Assembly: GCF_963678635.1 (NCBI RefSeq)
Contig: NC_087066.1
Span: 40,323,223 to 40,387,222, forward strand
DNA from: Symsagittifera roscoffensis
Lineage: Eukaryota; Xenacoelomorpha; Acoela; Convolutidae
Reading direction: 5' to 3'
Length of the DNA: 64,000 nucleotides
Part shown: positions 41,201-53,900 of the stretch, piece by piece
Numbering within the stretch: the first letter of the stretch is position 1
Layout of the letters: each line of letters opens with the position of its first letter
The notes under the pieces: generated by a model
Seen by the model: the letters and a program-made list of their open reading frames with translations, nothing else
The model's database searches: none
What the model was told of the DNA's origin: nothing
Made by a program: the position numbers and the translations under genes

Positions 41201-42800
41201 GTTTTTTTTTATGGTGGTTGAAACTTGTGTCTCTTTTATTTTGTGTTTTGAATAGCTGCCGTCATCCTTATTCCCCTCTTCCTTTCCTGCCAACCTTGTT
41301 TAGTGGGTGGAGTGTACCTTGAACGTTTTTGTTTGATGATTGAAACTTGTGTCACTCTTTTTTTGTGTTTTGAATAGCTGCTGTCATCATTACTCCCCTC
41401 TTTTTTTTCCTCCCACACCTGATTAGTCGGTGGTATGTACCTTGAATGTTTTTTTTATGGTGGTTGAAACTTGTGTCTCTTTTAATTTGTTTTTTGAATA
41501 GCTGCTTTCATCATTACTCCCATCTTCTTTTTCCTCCCACACCTGATTAGTGGGTGGTGTGTACCTTGAATGTTTTTCTTTGATGATTGAATATTGTGTC
41601 TCTTTTATTTTGTATTTTGAATAGCTGCTGTCATCATGACTCCCCTCTTCTTTTTCCTCCCACACCTGATTAGTCGGTGGTATGTACCTTGAATGTTTTT
41701 TTTATGGTGGTTGAAACTTGTGTCTCTTTTATTTTGTGTTTTGAATAGCTGCCGTCATCCTTATTCCCCTATTCCTTTCCTGCCAACCTTGTTTAGTGGG
41801 TGGAATGTACCTTGAACGTTTTTGTTTGATGATTGAAACTTGTGTCACTCTTTTTTTGTGTTTTGAATAGCTGATGTCATCATTACTCCCCTCTTCTTTT
41901 TCCTCCCACACCTGATTAGTCGGTGGTATGTACCTTGAATGTTTTTTTTATGGTGGTTGAAACTTGTGTCTCTTTTATTTTGTGTTTTGAATAGCTGCCG
42001 TCATCCTTATCCCCCTCTTCCTTTCCTGCCAACCTTGTTTAGTGGGTGGAGTGTACCTTGAACGTTTTTGTTTGATGATTGAAACTTGTGTCACTCTTTT
42101 TTTGTGTTTTGAATAGCTGCTGTCATCATTACTCCCCTCTTGTTTTTCCTCCCACACCTGATTAGTCGGTGGTATGTACCTTGAATATTTTTTTTATGGT
42201 GGTTGAAACTTGTGTCTCTTTTAATTTGTTTTTTGAATAGCTGCTATCATCATTACTCCCCTCTTCTTTTTCCACCCACACCTGATTAGTCGGTGGTGTG
42301 TACCTTGAATGTTTTTTTTTTGATGATTGAAACTTGTGTCTTTTGTTTTTGTGTTTTGAATAGCTGCTTTCATCATTACTCCCCTCTTCTTTTTCCTACC
42401 AACCTTGATTAGTGCGTGGAGTGTACCTTGAACGTTTTTCTTTGATGATTGAAACTTGTGTCCCTCTTTTATTTTGTATTTTGAACAGCTGCTGTCATCA
42501 TTACTCCCCTCTTCTTTTTCCTCCCACGCCTGATTAGTCGGTGGTATATACCTTGAATGTTTTTTTTTATGGTGGTTGAAACTTGTGTCTCTTTTATTTT
42601 GTGTTTTGAATAGCTGCCGTCATCCTTATTCCCCTCTTCCTTTCCTGCCAACCTTGTTTAGTGGGTGGAGTGTACCTTGAACGTTTTTGTTTGATGATTG
42701 AAACTTGTGTCACTCTTTTTTTGTGTTTTGAATAGCTGCTCTCGTCAGTACTCCCTCTTCTTTCTCCTCCCAACCCTGTTTAGTGGGTGGTGTATACCTT
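32250..42800 (+). repeat. Array domain 7: 2.8-2.9 kb HOR (23-24 monomers)
   Basis: Characterised by CTGACCAAAGGGTGG, GAATAATTCTCATTG, TTTCTTCATTACTCCC and CCGTCATCCTTATTCC monomers. Blocks at 33,491 and 33,749 recur at 36,303 and 36,560 (offsets 2,812 and 2,811 bp). The block at 34,260-34,690 recurs at 37,188-37,618 (offset 2,928 bp). The 117 bp difference is one extra monomer, containing GATTGAAGTCACTC, in the second copy near 36,780-36,900. Related partial copies continue near 38,287 and 40,740. Confidence 0.85.
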
Positions 42801-45800
42801 GAACGTTTTTCTTTGATGATTGAAGTCACTCTTTTTTTGTGTTTTGAATAGCTGCTCTCATCATAATTCCCCTCTTCTTTCCCCTCCCAAACCTGATTAG
42901 TGGATGATGTGTACCTTGAATGTTTTCTTTGATGTTTGAAACTTGTGTCTCTTTTATTTTGTAATTTGAATAGCTGCTGTCATCATTACTCCCCTCTTCT
43001 TTTTCCTCCCACACCTGATTAGTCGGTGGTATGTACCTTGAATGTTTTTTTTTTATGATGGTTGAAACTTGTGTCTCTTTTATTTTGTGTTTTGAATAGC
43101 TGCCGTCATCCTTATTCCCCTTTTCCTTTTCCTGTCAACCTTGTTTAGTGGGTGGAGTGTACCTTGAATGTTTTCTTTTGATGATTGAAACTTGTGTTTC
43201 TTTCATTTTGGGTTTTGAATAGCTGCCGTCATCATTACTCCCCTCTTCTTTTTCCTCCCACACCTGATTAGTCGGTGGTATGTACCTTGAATGTTTTTTA
43301 TGATGGTTGAAACTTGTGTCTCTTTTATTTTGTGTTTTGAATAGCTGCCGTCATCCTTATTCCCCTTTTCCTTTTCCTGCCAACCTTGTTTAGTGGGTGG
43401 AGTGTACCTTGAACGTTTTTCTTTGATGATTGAAACTTGTGTCACTCTTTTTTTGTGTTTTGAAAAGCTGCTCTCGTCAGTACTCCCCTCTTCTTTTTCC
43501 TCCCACACCTGATTAGTCGGTGATATGTACCTTGAATGTTTTTTTTTATGATTGTTGAAACTTGTGTCTCTTTTATTTTGTGTTTTGAATAGCTGCCGTC
43601 ATCCTTATTCCCCTTTTCCTTTTCCTGCCAACCTTGTTTAGTGGGTGGAGTGTACCTTGAACGTTTTTCTTTGATGATTGAAACTTGTGTCACTCTTTTT
43701 TGTGTTTTGAATAGCTGCTCTCGTCAGTACTCCCTCTTCTTTCTCCTCCCAACCCTGTTTAGTGGGTGGTGTATACCTTGAACGTTTTTCTTTGATGATT
43801 GAAGTCACTCATTTTTTGTCTTTTGAATAGCTGCTCTCATCATAATTCCCCTCTTCTTTCCCCTCCCAAACCTGATTAGTGGGTGATGTGTACCTTGAAA
43901 ATTTTCTTTGATGTTTGAAACTTGTGTCTCTTTTATTTTGTAATTTGAATAGCTGCTGTCATCATTACTCCCCTCTTCTTTTTCCTCCCACACCTGATTA
44001 GTCGGTGGTGTGTACCTTGAATGTTTTTTTTTGATGATTGAAACTTGTGTCTCTTTTATTTTGTGTTTTGAATAGCTGCCGTCATCATTACTCCCCTCTT
44101 CTTTTTCCTCCCACACCTGATTAGTCGGTGGTGTGTATCTTGAAGGTTTTTTTTTGATGATTGAAACTTGTGTCTCTTTTATTTTGTGTTTTGAATAGCT
44201 GCCGTCATCATTACTCCCCTCTTCTTTTTCCTCCCACACCTGATTAGTCGGTGGTGTGTACCTTGAATGTTTTTTTTTTATGATGGTTGAAACTTGTGTC
44301 TCTTTTATTTTGTGTTTTGAATAGCTGCCGTCATCCTTATTCCCCTCTTCCTTTTCCTGCCAACCTTGTTTAGTGGGTGGAGTGTACCTTGAACGTTTTT
44401 CTTTGATGATTGAAACTTGTGTCACTCTTTTTTTGTGTTTTGAATAGCTGCTCTCGTCAGTACTCCCTCTTCTTTCTCCTCCCAACCCTGTTTAGTGGGT
44501 GGTGTATACCTTGAACGTTTTTCTTTGATGATTGAAGTCACTCATTTTTTGTCTTTTGAATAGCTGCCGTCATCCTTATTCCCCTCTTCCTTTTCCTGCC
44601 AACCTTGTTTAGCGGGTGGAGTGTACCTTGAACGTTTTTCTTTGATGATTGAAACTTTTGTCACTCTTTTTTTGTGTTTTGAATAGCTGTTCTCGTCAGT
44701 ACTCCCTCTTCTTTCTCCTCCCAACCCTGATTAGTGGGTGGTGTGTACCTTGAGTGTTTTCTTTGATGTTTGAAACTTGTGTCTCTTTTATTTTGTATTT
44801 TGAATAGCTGCTGTCATCATTACTCCCCTCTTCTTTTTCCTCCCACACCTGATTAGTCGGTGGTGTGTACCTTGAATGTTTTTTTTAGGATGGTTGAAAC
44901 TTGTGTCTCTTTTATTTTGTGTTTTGAATAGCTGCCGTCATCCTTATTCCCCTCTTTCTTTTCCTGCCAACCTTGTTTAGCGGGTGGAGTGTACCTTGAA
45001 CGTTTTTCTTTGATGATTGAAACTTGTGTCACTCTTTTTTTTGTGTTTTGAATAGCTGCTCTCGTCAGTACTCCCTCTTCTTTCTCCTCCCAACCCTGTT
45101 TAGTGGGTGGTGTATACCTTGAACGTTTTTCTTTGATGATTGAAGTCACTCATTTTTTGTCTTTTGAATAGCTGCCGTCATCCTTATTCCCCTCTTCCTT
45201 TTCCTGCCAACCTTGTTTAGCGGGTGGAGTGTACCTTGAACGTTTTTCTTTGATGATTGAAACTTTTGTCACTCTTTTTTTGTGTTTTGAATAGCTGTTC
45301 TCGTCAGTACTCCCTCTTCTTTCTCCTCCCAACCCTGATTAGTGGGTGGTGTGTACCTTGAACGTTTTTCTTTGATGATTGAAGTCACTCATTTTTTGTC
45401 TTTTGAATAGCTGCTCTCATCATAATTCCCCTCTTCTTTCCCCTCCCAAACCTGATTAGTGGATGATGTGTACCTTGAAAATTTTCTTTGATGTTTGAAA
45501 CTTGTGTCTCTTTTATTTTGTAATTTGAATAGCTACTGTCATCATTACTCCCCTCTTCTTTTTCCTCCTACACGTGATTAGTCGGTGGTGTGTACCTTGA
45601 ATGTTTTTTTTGATGATTGAAACTTGTGTCTCTTTTATTTTGTGTTTTGAATAGCTGCCGTCATCGTTACTCCCCTCTTCTTTTTCCTCCCACACCTGAT
45701 TAGTCGGTGGTGTGTATCTTGAAGGTTTTTTTTTGATGATTGAAACTTGTGTCTCTTTTATTTTGTGTTTTGAATAGCTGCCGTCATCATTACTCCCCTC

Positions 45801-48800
45801 TTCTTTTTCCTCCCACACCTGATTAGTCGGTGGTGTGTACCTTGAATGTTTTTTTTTATGATGGTTGAAACTTGTGTCTCTTTTATTTTGTGTTTTGAAT
45901 AGCTGCCGTCATCCTTATTCCCCTCTTCCTTTTCCTGCCAACCTTGTTTAGTGGGTGGAGTGTAGCTTGAACGTTTTCTTTGATGATTGAAACTTGTGTC
46001 ACTCTTTTTTTGTGTTTTGAATAGCTGCTCTCGTCAGTACTCCCTCTTCTTTCTCCTCCCAACCCTGTTTAGTGGGTGGTGTATACCTTGAACGTTTTTC
46101 TTTGATGATTGAAGTCACTCATTTTTTGTCTTTTGAATAGCTGCCGTCATCCTTATTCCCCTCTTCCTTTTCCTGCCAACCTTGTTTAGCGGGTGGAGTG
46201 TACCTTGAACGTTTTTCTTTGATGATTGAAACTTTTGTCACTCTTTTTTTGTGTTTTGAATAGCTGTTCTCGTCAGTACTCCCTCTTCTTTCTCCTCCCA
46301 ACCCTGATTAGTGGGTGGTGTGCACCTTGAGTGTTTTCTTTGATGTTTGAAACTTGTGTCTCTTTTATTTTGTATTTTGAATAGCTGCTGTCATCATTAC
46401 TCCCCTCTTCTTTTTCCTCCCACACCTGATTAGTCGGTGGTGTGTACCTTGAATGTTTTTTTTAGGATGGTTGAAACTTGTGTCTCTTTTATTTTGTGTT
46501 TTGAATAGCTGCCGTCATCCTTATTCCCCTCTTTCTTTTCCTGCCAACCTTGTTTAGTGGGTGGAGTGTACCTTGAACGTTTTCTTTGATGATTGAAACT
46601 TGTGTCACTCTTTTTTTGTGTTTTGAATAGCTGCTCTCGTCAGTACTCCCTCTTCTTTCTCCTCCCAACCCTGTTTAGTGGGTGGTGTATACCTTGAACG
46701 TTTTTCTTTGATGATTGAAGTCACTCATTTTTTGTCTTTTGAATAGCTGCCGTCATCCTTATTCCCCTCTTCCTTTTCCTGCCAACCTTGTTTAGCGGGT
46801 GGAGTGTACCTTGAACGTTTTTCTTTGATGATTGAAACTTTTGTCACTCTTTTTTTGTGTTTTGAATAGCTGTTCTCGTCAGTACTCCCTCTTCTTTCTC
46901 CTCCCAACCCTGTTTAGTGGGTGGTGTATACCTTGAACGTTTTTCTTTGATGATTGAAGTCACTCATTTTTTGTCTTTTGAATAGCTGCCGTCATCCTTA
47001 TTCCCCTCTTCCTTTTCCTGCCAACCTTGTTTAGCGGGTGGAGTGTACCTTGAACGTTTTTCTTTGATGATTGAAACTTTTGTCACTCTTTTTTTGTGTT
47101 TTGAATAGCTGTTCTCGTCAGTACTCCCTCTTCTTTCTCCTCCCAACCCTGATTAGTGGGTGGTGTGCACCTTGAGTGTTTTCTTTGATGTTTGAAACTT
47201 GTGTCTCTTTTATTTTGTATTTTGAATAGCTGCTGTCATCATTACTCCCCTCTTCTTTTTCCTCCCACACCTGATTAGTCGGTGGTGTGTACCTTGAATG
47301 TTTTTTTTAGGATGGTTGAAACTTGTGTCTCTTTTATTTTGTGTTTTGAATAGCTGCCGTCATCCTTATTCCCCTCTTTCTTTTCCTGCCAACCTTGTTT
47401 AGTGGGTGGAGTGTACCTTGAACGTTTTTCTTTGATGATTGAAACTTGTGTCACTCTTTTTTTGTGTTTTGAATAGCTGCTCTCGTCAGTACTCCCTCTT
47501 CTTTCTCCTCCCAACCCTGTTTAGTGGGTGGTGTATACCTTGAACGTTTTTCTTTGATGATTGAAGTCACTCATTTTTTGTCTTTTGAATAGCTGCCGTC
47601 ATCCTTATTCCCCTCTTCCTTTTCCTGCCAACCTTGTTTAGCGGGTGGAGTGTACCTTGAACGTTTTTCTTTGATGATTGAAACTTTTGTCACTCTTTTT
47701 TTGTGTTTTGAATAGCTGTTCTCGTCAGTACTCCCTCTTCTTTCTCCTCCCAACCCTGATTAGTGGGTGGTGTGTACCTTGAGTGTTTTCTTTGATGTTT
47801 GAAACTTGTGTCTCTTTTATTTTGTATTTTGAATAGCTGCTGTCATCATTACTCCCCTCTTCTTTTTCCTCCCACACCTGATTAGTCGGTGGTGTCTACC
47901 TTGAATGTTTTTTTTTAGGATGGTTGAAACTTGTGTCTCTTTTATTTTGTGTTTTGAATAGCTGCCGTCATCCTTATTCCCCTCTTCCTTTTCCTGCCAA
48001 CCTTGTTTAGCGGGTGGAGTGTACCTTGAACGTTTTTCTTTGATGATTGAAACTTGTGTCACTCTTTTTTTGTGTTTTGAATAGCTGCTCTCATCATAAT
48101 TCTCCTCTTCTTTCCCCTCCCAAACCTGATTAGTGGGTGATGTGTACCTTGAATGTTTTTCTTTGATGATTGAAGTCACTCTTTTTTTGTGTTTTGAATA
48201 GCTGCTCTCATCATAATTCCCCTCTTCTTTCCCCTCCCAAACCTGATTAGTGGGTGATGTGTACCTTGAATGTTTTCTTTGATGTTTGAAACTTGTGTCT
48301 CTTTTAGTTTATTTTTTGAATAGCTGCTGTCATCATTACTCCCATCTTCTTTTTCCTCCCACACCTGATTAGTCGTCGGTGTGTACATTGAATGTTTTCT
48401 TTGATGTTTGAAACTTGTGTCTCTTTTAGTTTATTTTTTGAATAGCTGCTGTCATCATTACTCCCCTCTTCTTTTTCCTCCCACACCTGATTAGTCGGTG
48501 GTGTCTACCTTCAATGTTTTTTTTAGGATGGTTGAAACTTGTGTCTCTTTTATTTTGTGTTTTGAATAGCTGCCGTCATCCTTATTCCCCTCTTCCTTTT
48601 CCTGCCAACCTTGTTTAGCGGGTGGAGTGTACCTTGAACGTTTTTCTTTGATGATTGAAACTTGTGTCACTCTTTTTTTGTGTTTTGAATAGCTGCTCTC
48701 ATCATAATTCTCCTCTTCTTTCCCCTCCCAAACCTGATTAGTGGGTGATGTGTACCTTGAATGTTTTTCTTTGATGATTGAAGTCACTCTTTTTTTGTGT

Positions 48801-49400
48801 TTTGAATAGCTGCTCTCATCATAATTCCCCTCTTCTTTCCCCTCCCAAACCTGATTAGTGGGTGATGTGTACCTTGAATATTTTCTTTGATGTTTGAAAC
48901 TTGTGTCTCTTTTATTTTGTAATTTGAATAGCTGCTGTCATCATTACTCCCCTCTTCTTTTTCCTCCCACACCTGATTAGTCGGTGGTGTGTACCTTGAA
49001 TGTTTTTTTTTGATGATTGAAACTTGTGTCTCTTTTATTTTGTGTTTTGAATAGCTGCTTTTATCCTTACTCCCCTCATCTTTTTCCTGCCAACCTTGAT
49101 TAGTGAGTGGAGTGTACCTTGAACGTTTTTCTTTGATGATTGAAGTCACTCTTTTTTTTGTGTTTTGAATAGCTGCTCTCATCATAATTCCGCTCTTCTT
49201 TCCCCTCCCAAACCTGATTAGTGGTTGATGTGTACCTTGAATGTTTTCTTTGATGTTTGAAACTTGTGTCTCTTTTAGTTTATTTTTTGAATAGCTGCTG
49301 TCATCATTACTCCCATCTTCTTTTTCCTCCCACACCTGATTAGTCGTCGGTGTGTACATTGAATGTTTTTTTTTGCTGATTGAAACATGTGTCTCTTTTA
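42800..49400 (+). repeat. Array domain 8: about 606 bp HOR (five monomers)
   Basis: A diagnostic monomer with GATTGAAGTCACTCATTT (six bases shorter than the usual GATTGAAACTTGTGTCACTC) followed by CCGTCATCCTTATTCC starts blocks at 44,542, 45,150, 46,119, 46,725, 46,964 and 47,571. Offsets are 608, 969, 606, 239 and 607 bp, so the unit is usually five monomers, with single longer or shorter exceptions. Confidence 0.85.
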
Positions 49401-52400
49401 TTTTGTGTTTTGAATAGCTGCTTTCATCATTGCTCCCCTCTTCTTTTCCCTCCCAACCCTGATTAGTGAGTTATGTGAATCTTGAATGTTTTTCTTTGGT
49501 GATTTAAACTTGTGTTACTCTCATTTTGTGTTTTGAATAGCTGTTTTCATCATTAATCCCCTCTTCTTTTTCCTTCCACACCTGACCAAAGGGTGGTGTG
49601 TACCTTGATTATTTTTTTTTTGATGATTGAAACTTGTGTCTCTTTTATTTTGTATTTTGAATAGCTGCTGTCATCGTTACTCCCCTCTTCTTTTTCCTCC
49701 CACACCTGATTAGTGGGTGGTAGGTACCTTGAATGATTTTCTTTGATGACTGAAACTTGTGTCTCTTTTATTTTGTGTTTTGAATGGCTGCTCTCGTCAG
49801 TACTCCCTCTTCTTTCTCCTCCCAACCCTGATTAGTGAGTTATGTGAATCTTGAATGTTTTTCTTTGGTGATTGAAACTTGTGTTACTCTCATTTTGTGT
49901 TTTGAATAGCTGTTTTCATCATTAATCCCCTCTTCTTTTTCCTTCCACACCTGACCAAAGGGTGCTGTGTACCTTGATTAATTTTTTTGATGATTGAAAC
50001 TTGTGTCTCTTTTATTTTGTATTTTGAATAGCTGCTGTCATCGTTACTCCCCTCTTCTTTTTCCTCCCACACCTGATTAGTGGGTGGTAGGTACCTTGAT
50101 TGATTTTCTTTGATGACTGAAACTTGTGTCTCTTTTATTTTGTATTTTGAATAGCTGCTGTCATCATTACTCATCTCTTCTTTTTCCTCCCACACCTGAT
50201 TAGTCGGTGGTATGTACCTTGAATGTTTTTTTTTATGATGGTTGAAACTTGTGTCTCTTTTATTTTGTGTTTTGAATAGCTGCTGTCATCGTTACTCCCC
50301 TCTTCTTTTTCCTCCCACACCTGATTAGTGGGTGGTAGGTACCTTGAATGATTTTCTTGATGACTGAAACTTGTGTCTCTTTTATTTTGTGTTTTGAATG
50401 GCTGCTCTCGTCAGTACTCCCTCTTCTTTCTTCCCCCAACCCTGATTAGTGGGTGGTGTGTACCTCGAATGTTTTCTTTGATGTTTGAAACTTGTGTCTC
50501 TTTTATTTTGTAATTTGAATAGCTGCTGTCATCATTACTCCCCTCTTCTTTTTCCTCCCACACCTGATTAGTCGGTGGTGTGTACCTTGAGTGTTTTTTT
50601 TTGATGATTGAAACTTGTGTCTCTTTTATTTTGTGTTTTGAATAGCTGCCGTCATCCTTATTCCCCTCTTCTTTTTCCTGCCAACCTTGTTTAGTGGGTG
50701 GAGTGTACCTTGAACGTTTTTCTTTGATGATTGAATCTTGTGTCACTCTTTTTTTGTGTTTTGAATAGCTGTTCTCGTCAGTACTCCCTCTTTTTTCTCC
50801 TCTCAACCCTGATTAGTGGGTGGTGTGTACCTTGCGTGTTTTCTTTGAAGTTTGAAACTTGTGTCTCTTTTATTTTGTATTTTGAATAGCTGCTGTCATC
50901 ATTACTCATCTCTTCTTTTTCCTCCCACACCTGATTAGTCGGTGGTATGTACCTTGAATGTTTTTTTTATGATGGTTGAAACTTGTGTCTCTTTTATTTT
51001 GTGTTTTGAATAGCTGCTGTCATCGTTACTCCCCTCTTCTTTTTCCTCCCACACCTGATTAGTGGGTGGTAGGTACCTTGAATGAGTTTCTTGATGACTG
51101 AAACTTGTGTCTCTTTTATTTTGTGTTTTGAATGGCTGCTCTCGTCAGTACTCCCTCTTCTTTCTCCTCCCAACCCTGATTAGTGGGTGGTGTGTACCTT
51201 GAATGTTTTCGTTGATGTTTGAAACTTGTGTCTCTTTTATTTTGTAATTTGAATAGCTGCTGTCATCATTACTCCCCTCTTCTTTTTCCTCCCACACCTG
51301 ATTAGTCGGTGGTGTGTACCTTGAGTGTTTTTTTTTGATGATTGAAACTTGTGTCTCTTTTATTTTGTGTTTTGAATAGCTGCCGTCATCCTTATTCCCC
51401 TCTTCTTTTTCCTGCCAACCTTGTTTAGTGGGTGGAGTGTACCTTGAACGTTTTTCTTTGATGATTGAAACTTGTGTCACTCTTTTTTTTGTGTTTTGAA
51501 TAGCTGTTCTCGTCAGTACTCCCTCTTTTTTCTCCTCTCAACCCTGATTAGTGGGTGGTGTGTACCTTGAGTGTTTTCTTTGAAGTTTGAAACTTGTGTC
51601 TCTTTTATTTTGTATTTTGAATAGCTGCTGTCATCATTACTCATCTCTTCTTTTTCCTCCCACACTTGATTAGTCGGTAGTATGTAACTTGAATGTTTTT
51701 TTTTATGATGGTTGAAACTTGTGTCTCTTTTATTTTGTGTTTTGAATAGCTGCCGTCATCCTTATTCCCCTCTTCCTTTTCCTGCCAACCTTGTTTAGTG
51801 GGTGGAGTGTACCTTGAACGTTTTTCTTTGATGATTGAAACTTGTGTCACTCTTTTTTTGTGTTTTGAATAGCTGCTCTCATCATAATTCCCCTCTTCTT
51901 TCCCCTCCCAAACCTGATTAGTGGGTGATGTGTACCTTGAATGTTTTTCTTTGATGATTGAAGTCACTCTTTTTTTGTGTTTTGAATAGCTGCTCTCATC
52001 ATAATTCCCCTCTTCTTTCCCCTCCCAAACCTGATTAGTGGGTGATGTGTACCTTGAATGTTTTCTTTGATGTTTGAAACTTGTGTCTCTTTTATTTTGT
52101 AATTTGAATAGCTGCTGTCATCATTACTCCCCTCTTCTTTTTCCACCCACACCTGATTAGTCGGTGGTGTGTACCTTGAATGTTTTTTTTTGATGATTGA
52201 AACTTGTGTCTCTTTTGTTTTGTGTTTTGAATAGCTGCTTTCATCCTTACTCCCCTCATCTTTTTCCTGCCAACCTTTGATTAGTGAGTGGAGTGTACCT
52301 TGAACGTTTTTCTTTGATGATTGAAGTCACTCTTTTTTTTTGTGTTTTGAATAGCTGCTCTCATCATAATTCCCCTCTTCTTTCCCCTCCCAAACATGAT

Positions 52401-53900
52401 TAGTGGGTGATATGTACCTTGAATGTTTTCTTTGATGTTTGAAACTTGTGTCTCTTTTAGTTTATTTTTTGAATAGCTGCTTTCATCATTACTCCCATCT
52501 TCTTTTTCCTCCCAGACCTGATTAGTCGTCGGTGTGTACATTGAATGTTTTTTTTTTTTGCTGATTGAAACATGTGTCTCTTTTAATTTGTGTTTTGAAT
52601 GGCTGCTCTCGTCAGTACTCCCTCTTCTTTCTCCTCCCAACCCTGATTAGTGAGTTATGTGAATCCTGAATGTTTTTCTTTGGTGATTGAAACTTGTGTT
52701 ACTCTCATTTTGTGTTTTGAATAGCTGTTTTCATCATTAATCCCCTCTTCTTTTTCCTTCCACACTTGACCAAAGGCTGGTGTGTACCTTGATTATTTTT
52801 TTTTGATGATTGAAACTTGTGTCTCTTTTATTTTGTATTTTGAATAGCTGCTGTCATCGTTACTCCCCTCTTCTTTTTCCTCCCACACCTGATTAGTCGT
52901 CGGTGTGTACATTGAATGTTTTTTTTTTTTGCTGATTGAAACATGTGTCTCTTTTATTTTGTGTTTTGAATGGCTGTTCTCGTCAGTACTCCCTCTTCTT
53001 TCTCCTCCCAACCCTGATTTGTGGGTGGTGTGTACCTTGAATACTTTCTTTGATGTTTGAAACTTGTGTCTCTTTTATTTTGTAATTTGAATAGCTGCTG
53101 TCATCATTACTCCCCTCTTCTTTTTCCTCCCACACCTGATTAGTCGGTGGTGTGTACCTTGAGTGTTTTTTTTTTGATGATTGAAACTTGTGTCTCTTTT
53201 GTTTTGTGTTTTGAATAGCTGCTTTCATCCTTACTCCCCTCTTCTTTTTCCTGCCAACCTTGATTAGTGAGTGGAGTGTACCTTGAACTTTTTTCTTTGA
53301 TGATTGAAGTCACTCATTTTTTGTGTTTTGAATAGCTGCTCTCATCATAATTCCCCTCTTCTTTCCCCTCCCAAACCTGATTAGTGGGTGATGTGTACCT
53401 TGAATGTTTTCTTTGATGTTTGAAACTTGTGTCTCTTTTAGTTTATTTTTTGAATAGCTGCTGTCATCATTACTCCCATCTTCTTTTTCCTCCCACACCT
53501 GATTAGTCGGTGGTATGTACATTGAATGTTTTTTTTTGATGATTGAAACTTGTGTCTCTTTTATTTTGTGTTTTGAATAGCTGCTTTCATCATTGCTCCC
53601 CTCTTCTTTTTCCTCCCAACCCTGATTAATGAGTTATGTGTATCTTGAATGTTTTTCATTGGTGGTTGAAACTTGTGTTACTCTCATTTTGTGTTTTGAA
53701 TAGCTGTTTTCATCATTAATCCCCTCTTCTTTTTCCTTCCACACCTGACCAAAGGGTGGTGTGTACCTTGATTATTTTTTTTGATGATTGAAACTTGTGT
53801 CTCCTTTATTTTGTATTTTGAATAGCTGCTGTCGTCGTTACTCCCCTCTTCTTTTTCCTCCCACACCTGATTAGTGGGTGGTAGGTACCTTGAATGATTT
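49400..53900 (+). repeat. Array domain 9: about 734 bp repeat with GTGAGTTATGTGAATC monomers
   Basis: Blocks near 50,411-50,806 and 51,145-51,480 match at a 734 bp offset (six monomers). Monomers with GTGAGTTATGTGAATC and with CTGACCAAAGGGTGG, the latter also typical of domain 7, recur at about 49,460, 49,830, 52,650 and 53,630. The domain is a mosaic of subtypes shared with domains 7 and 8. Confidence 0.7.

Noticed and set aside
43805-44485. 226-codon minus-strand frame of 41-residue repeats (and about a hundred similar frames across 1-57,476)
   Set aside because: They exist because the monomer lacks stops in some frames. Most monomers are 122 bp, the frame shifts between copies, and frames overlap on both strands. 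There is no start context, splice context or conserved end.
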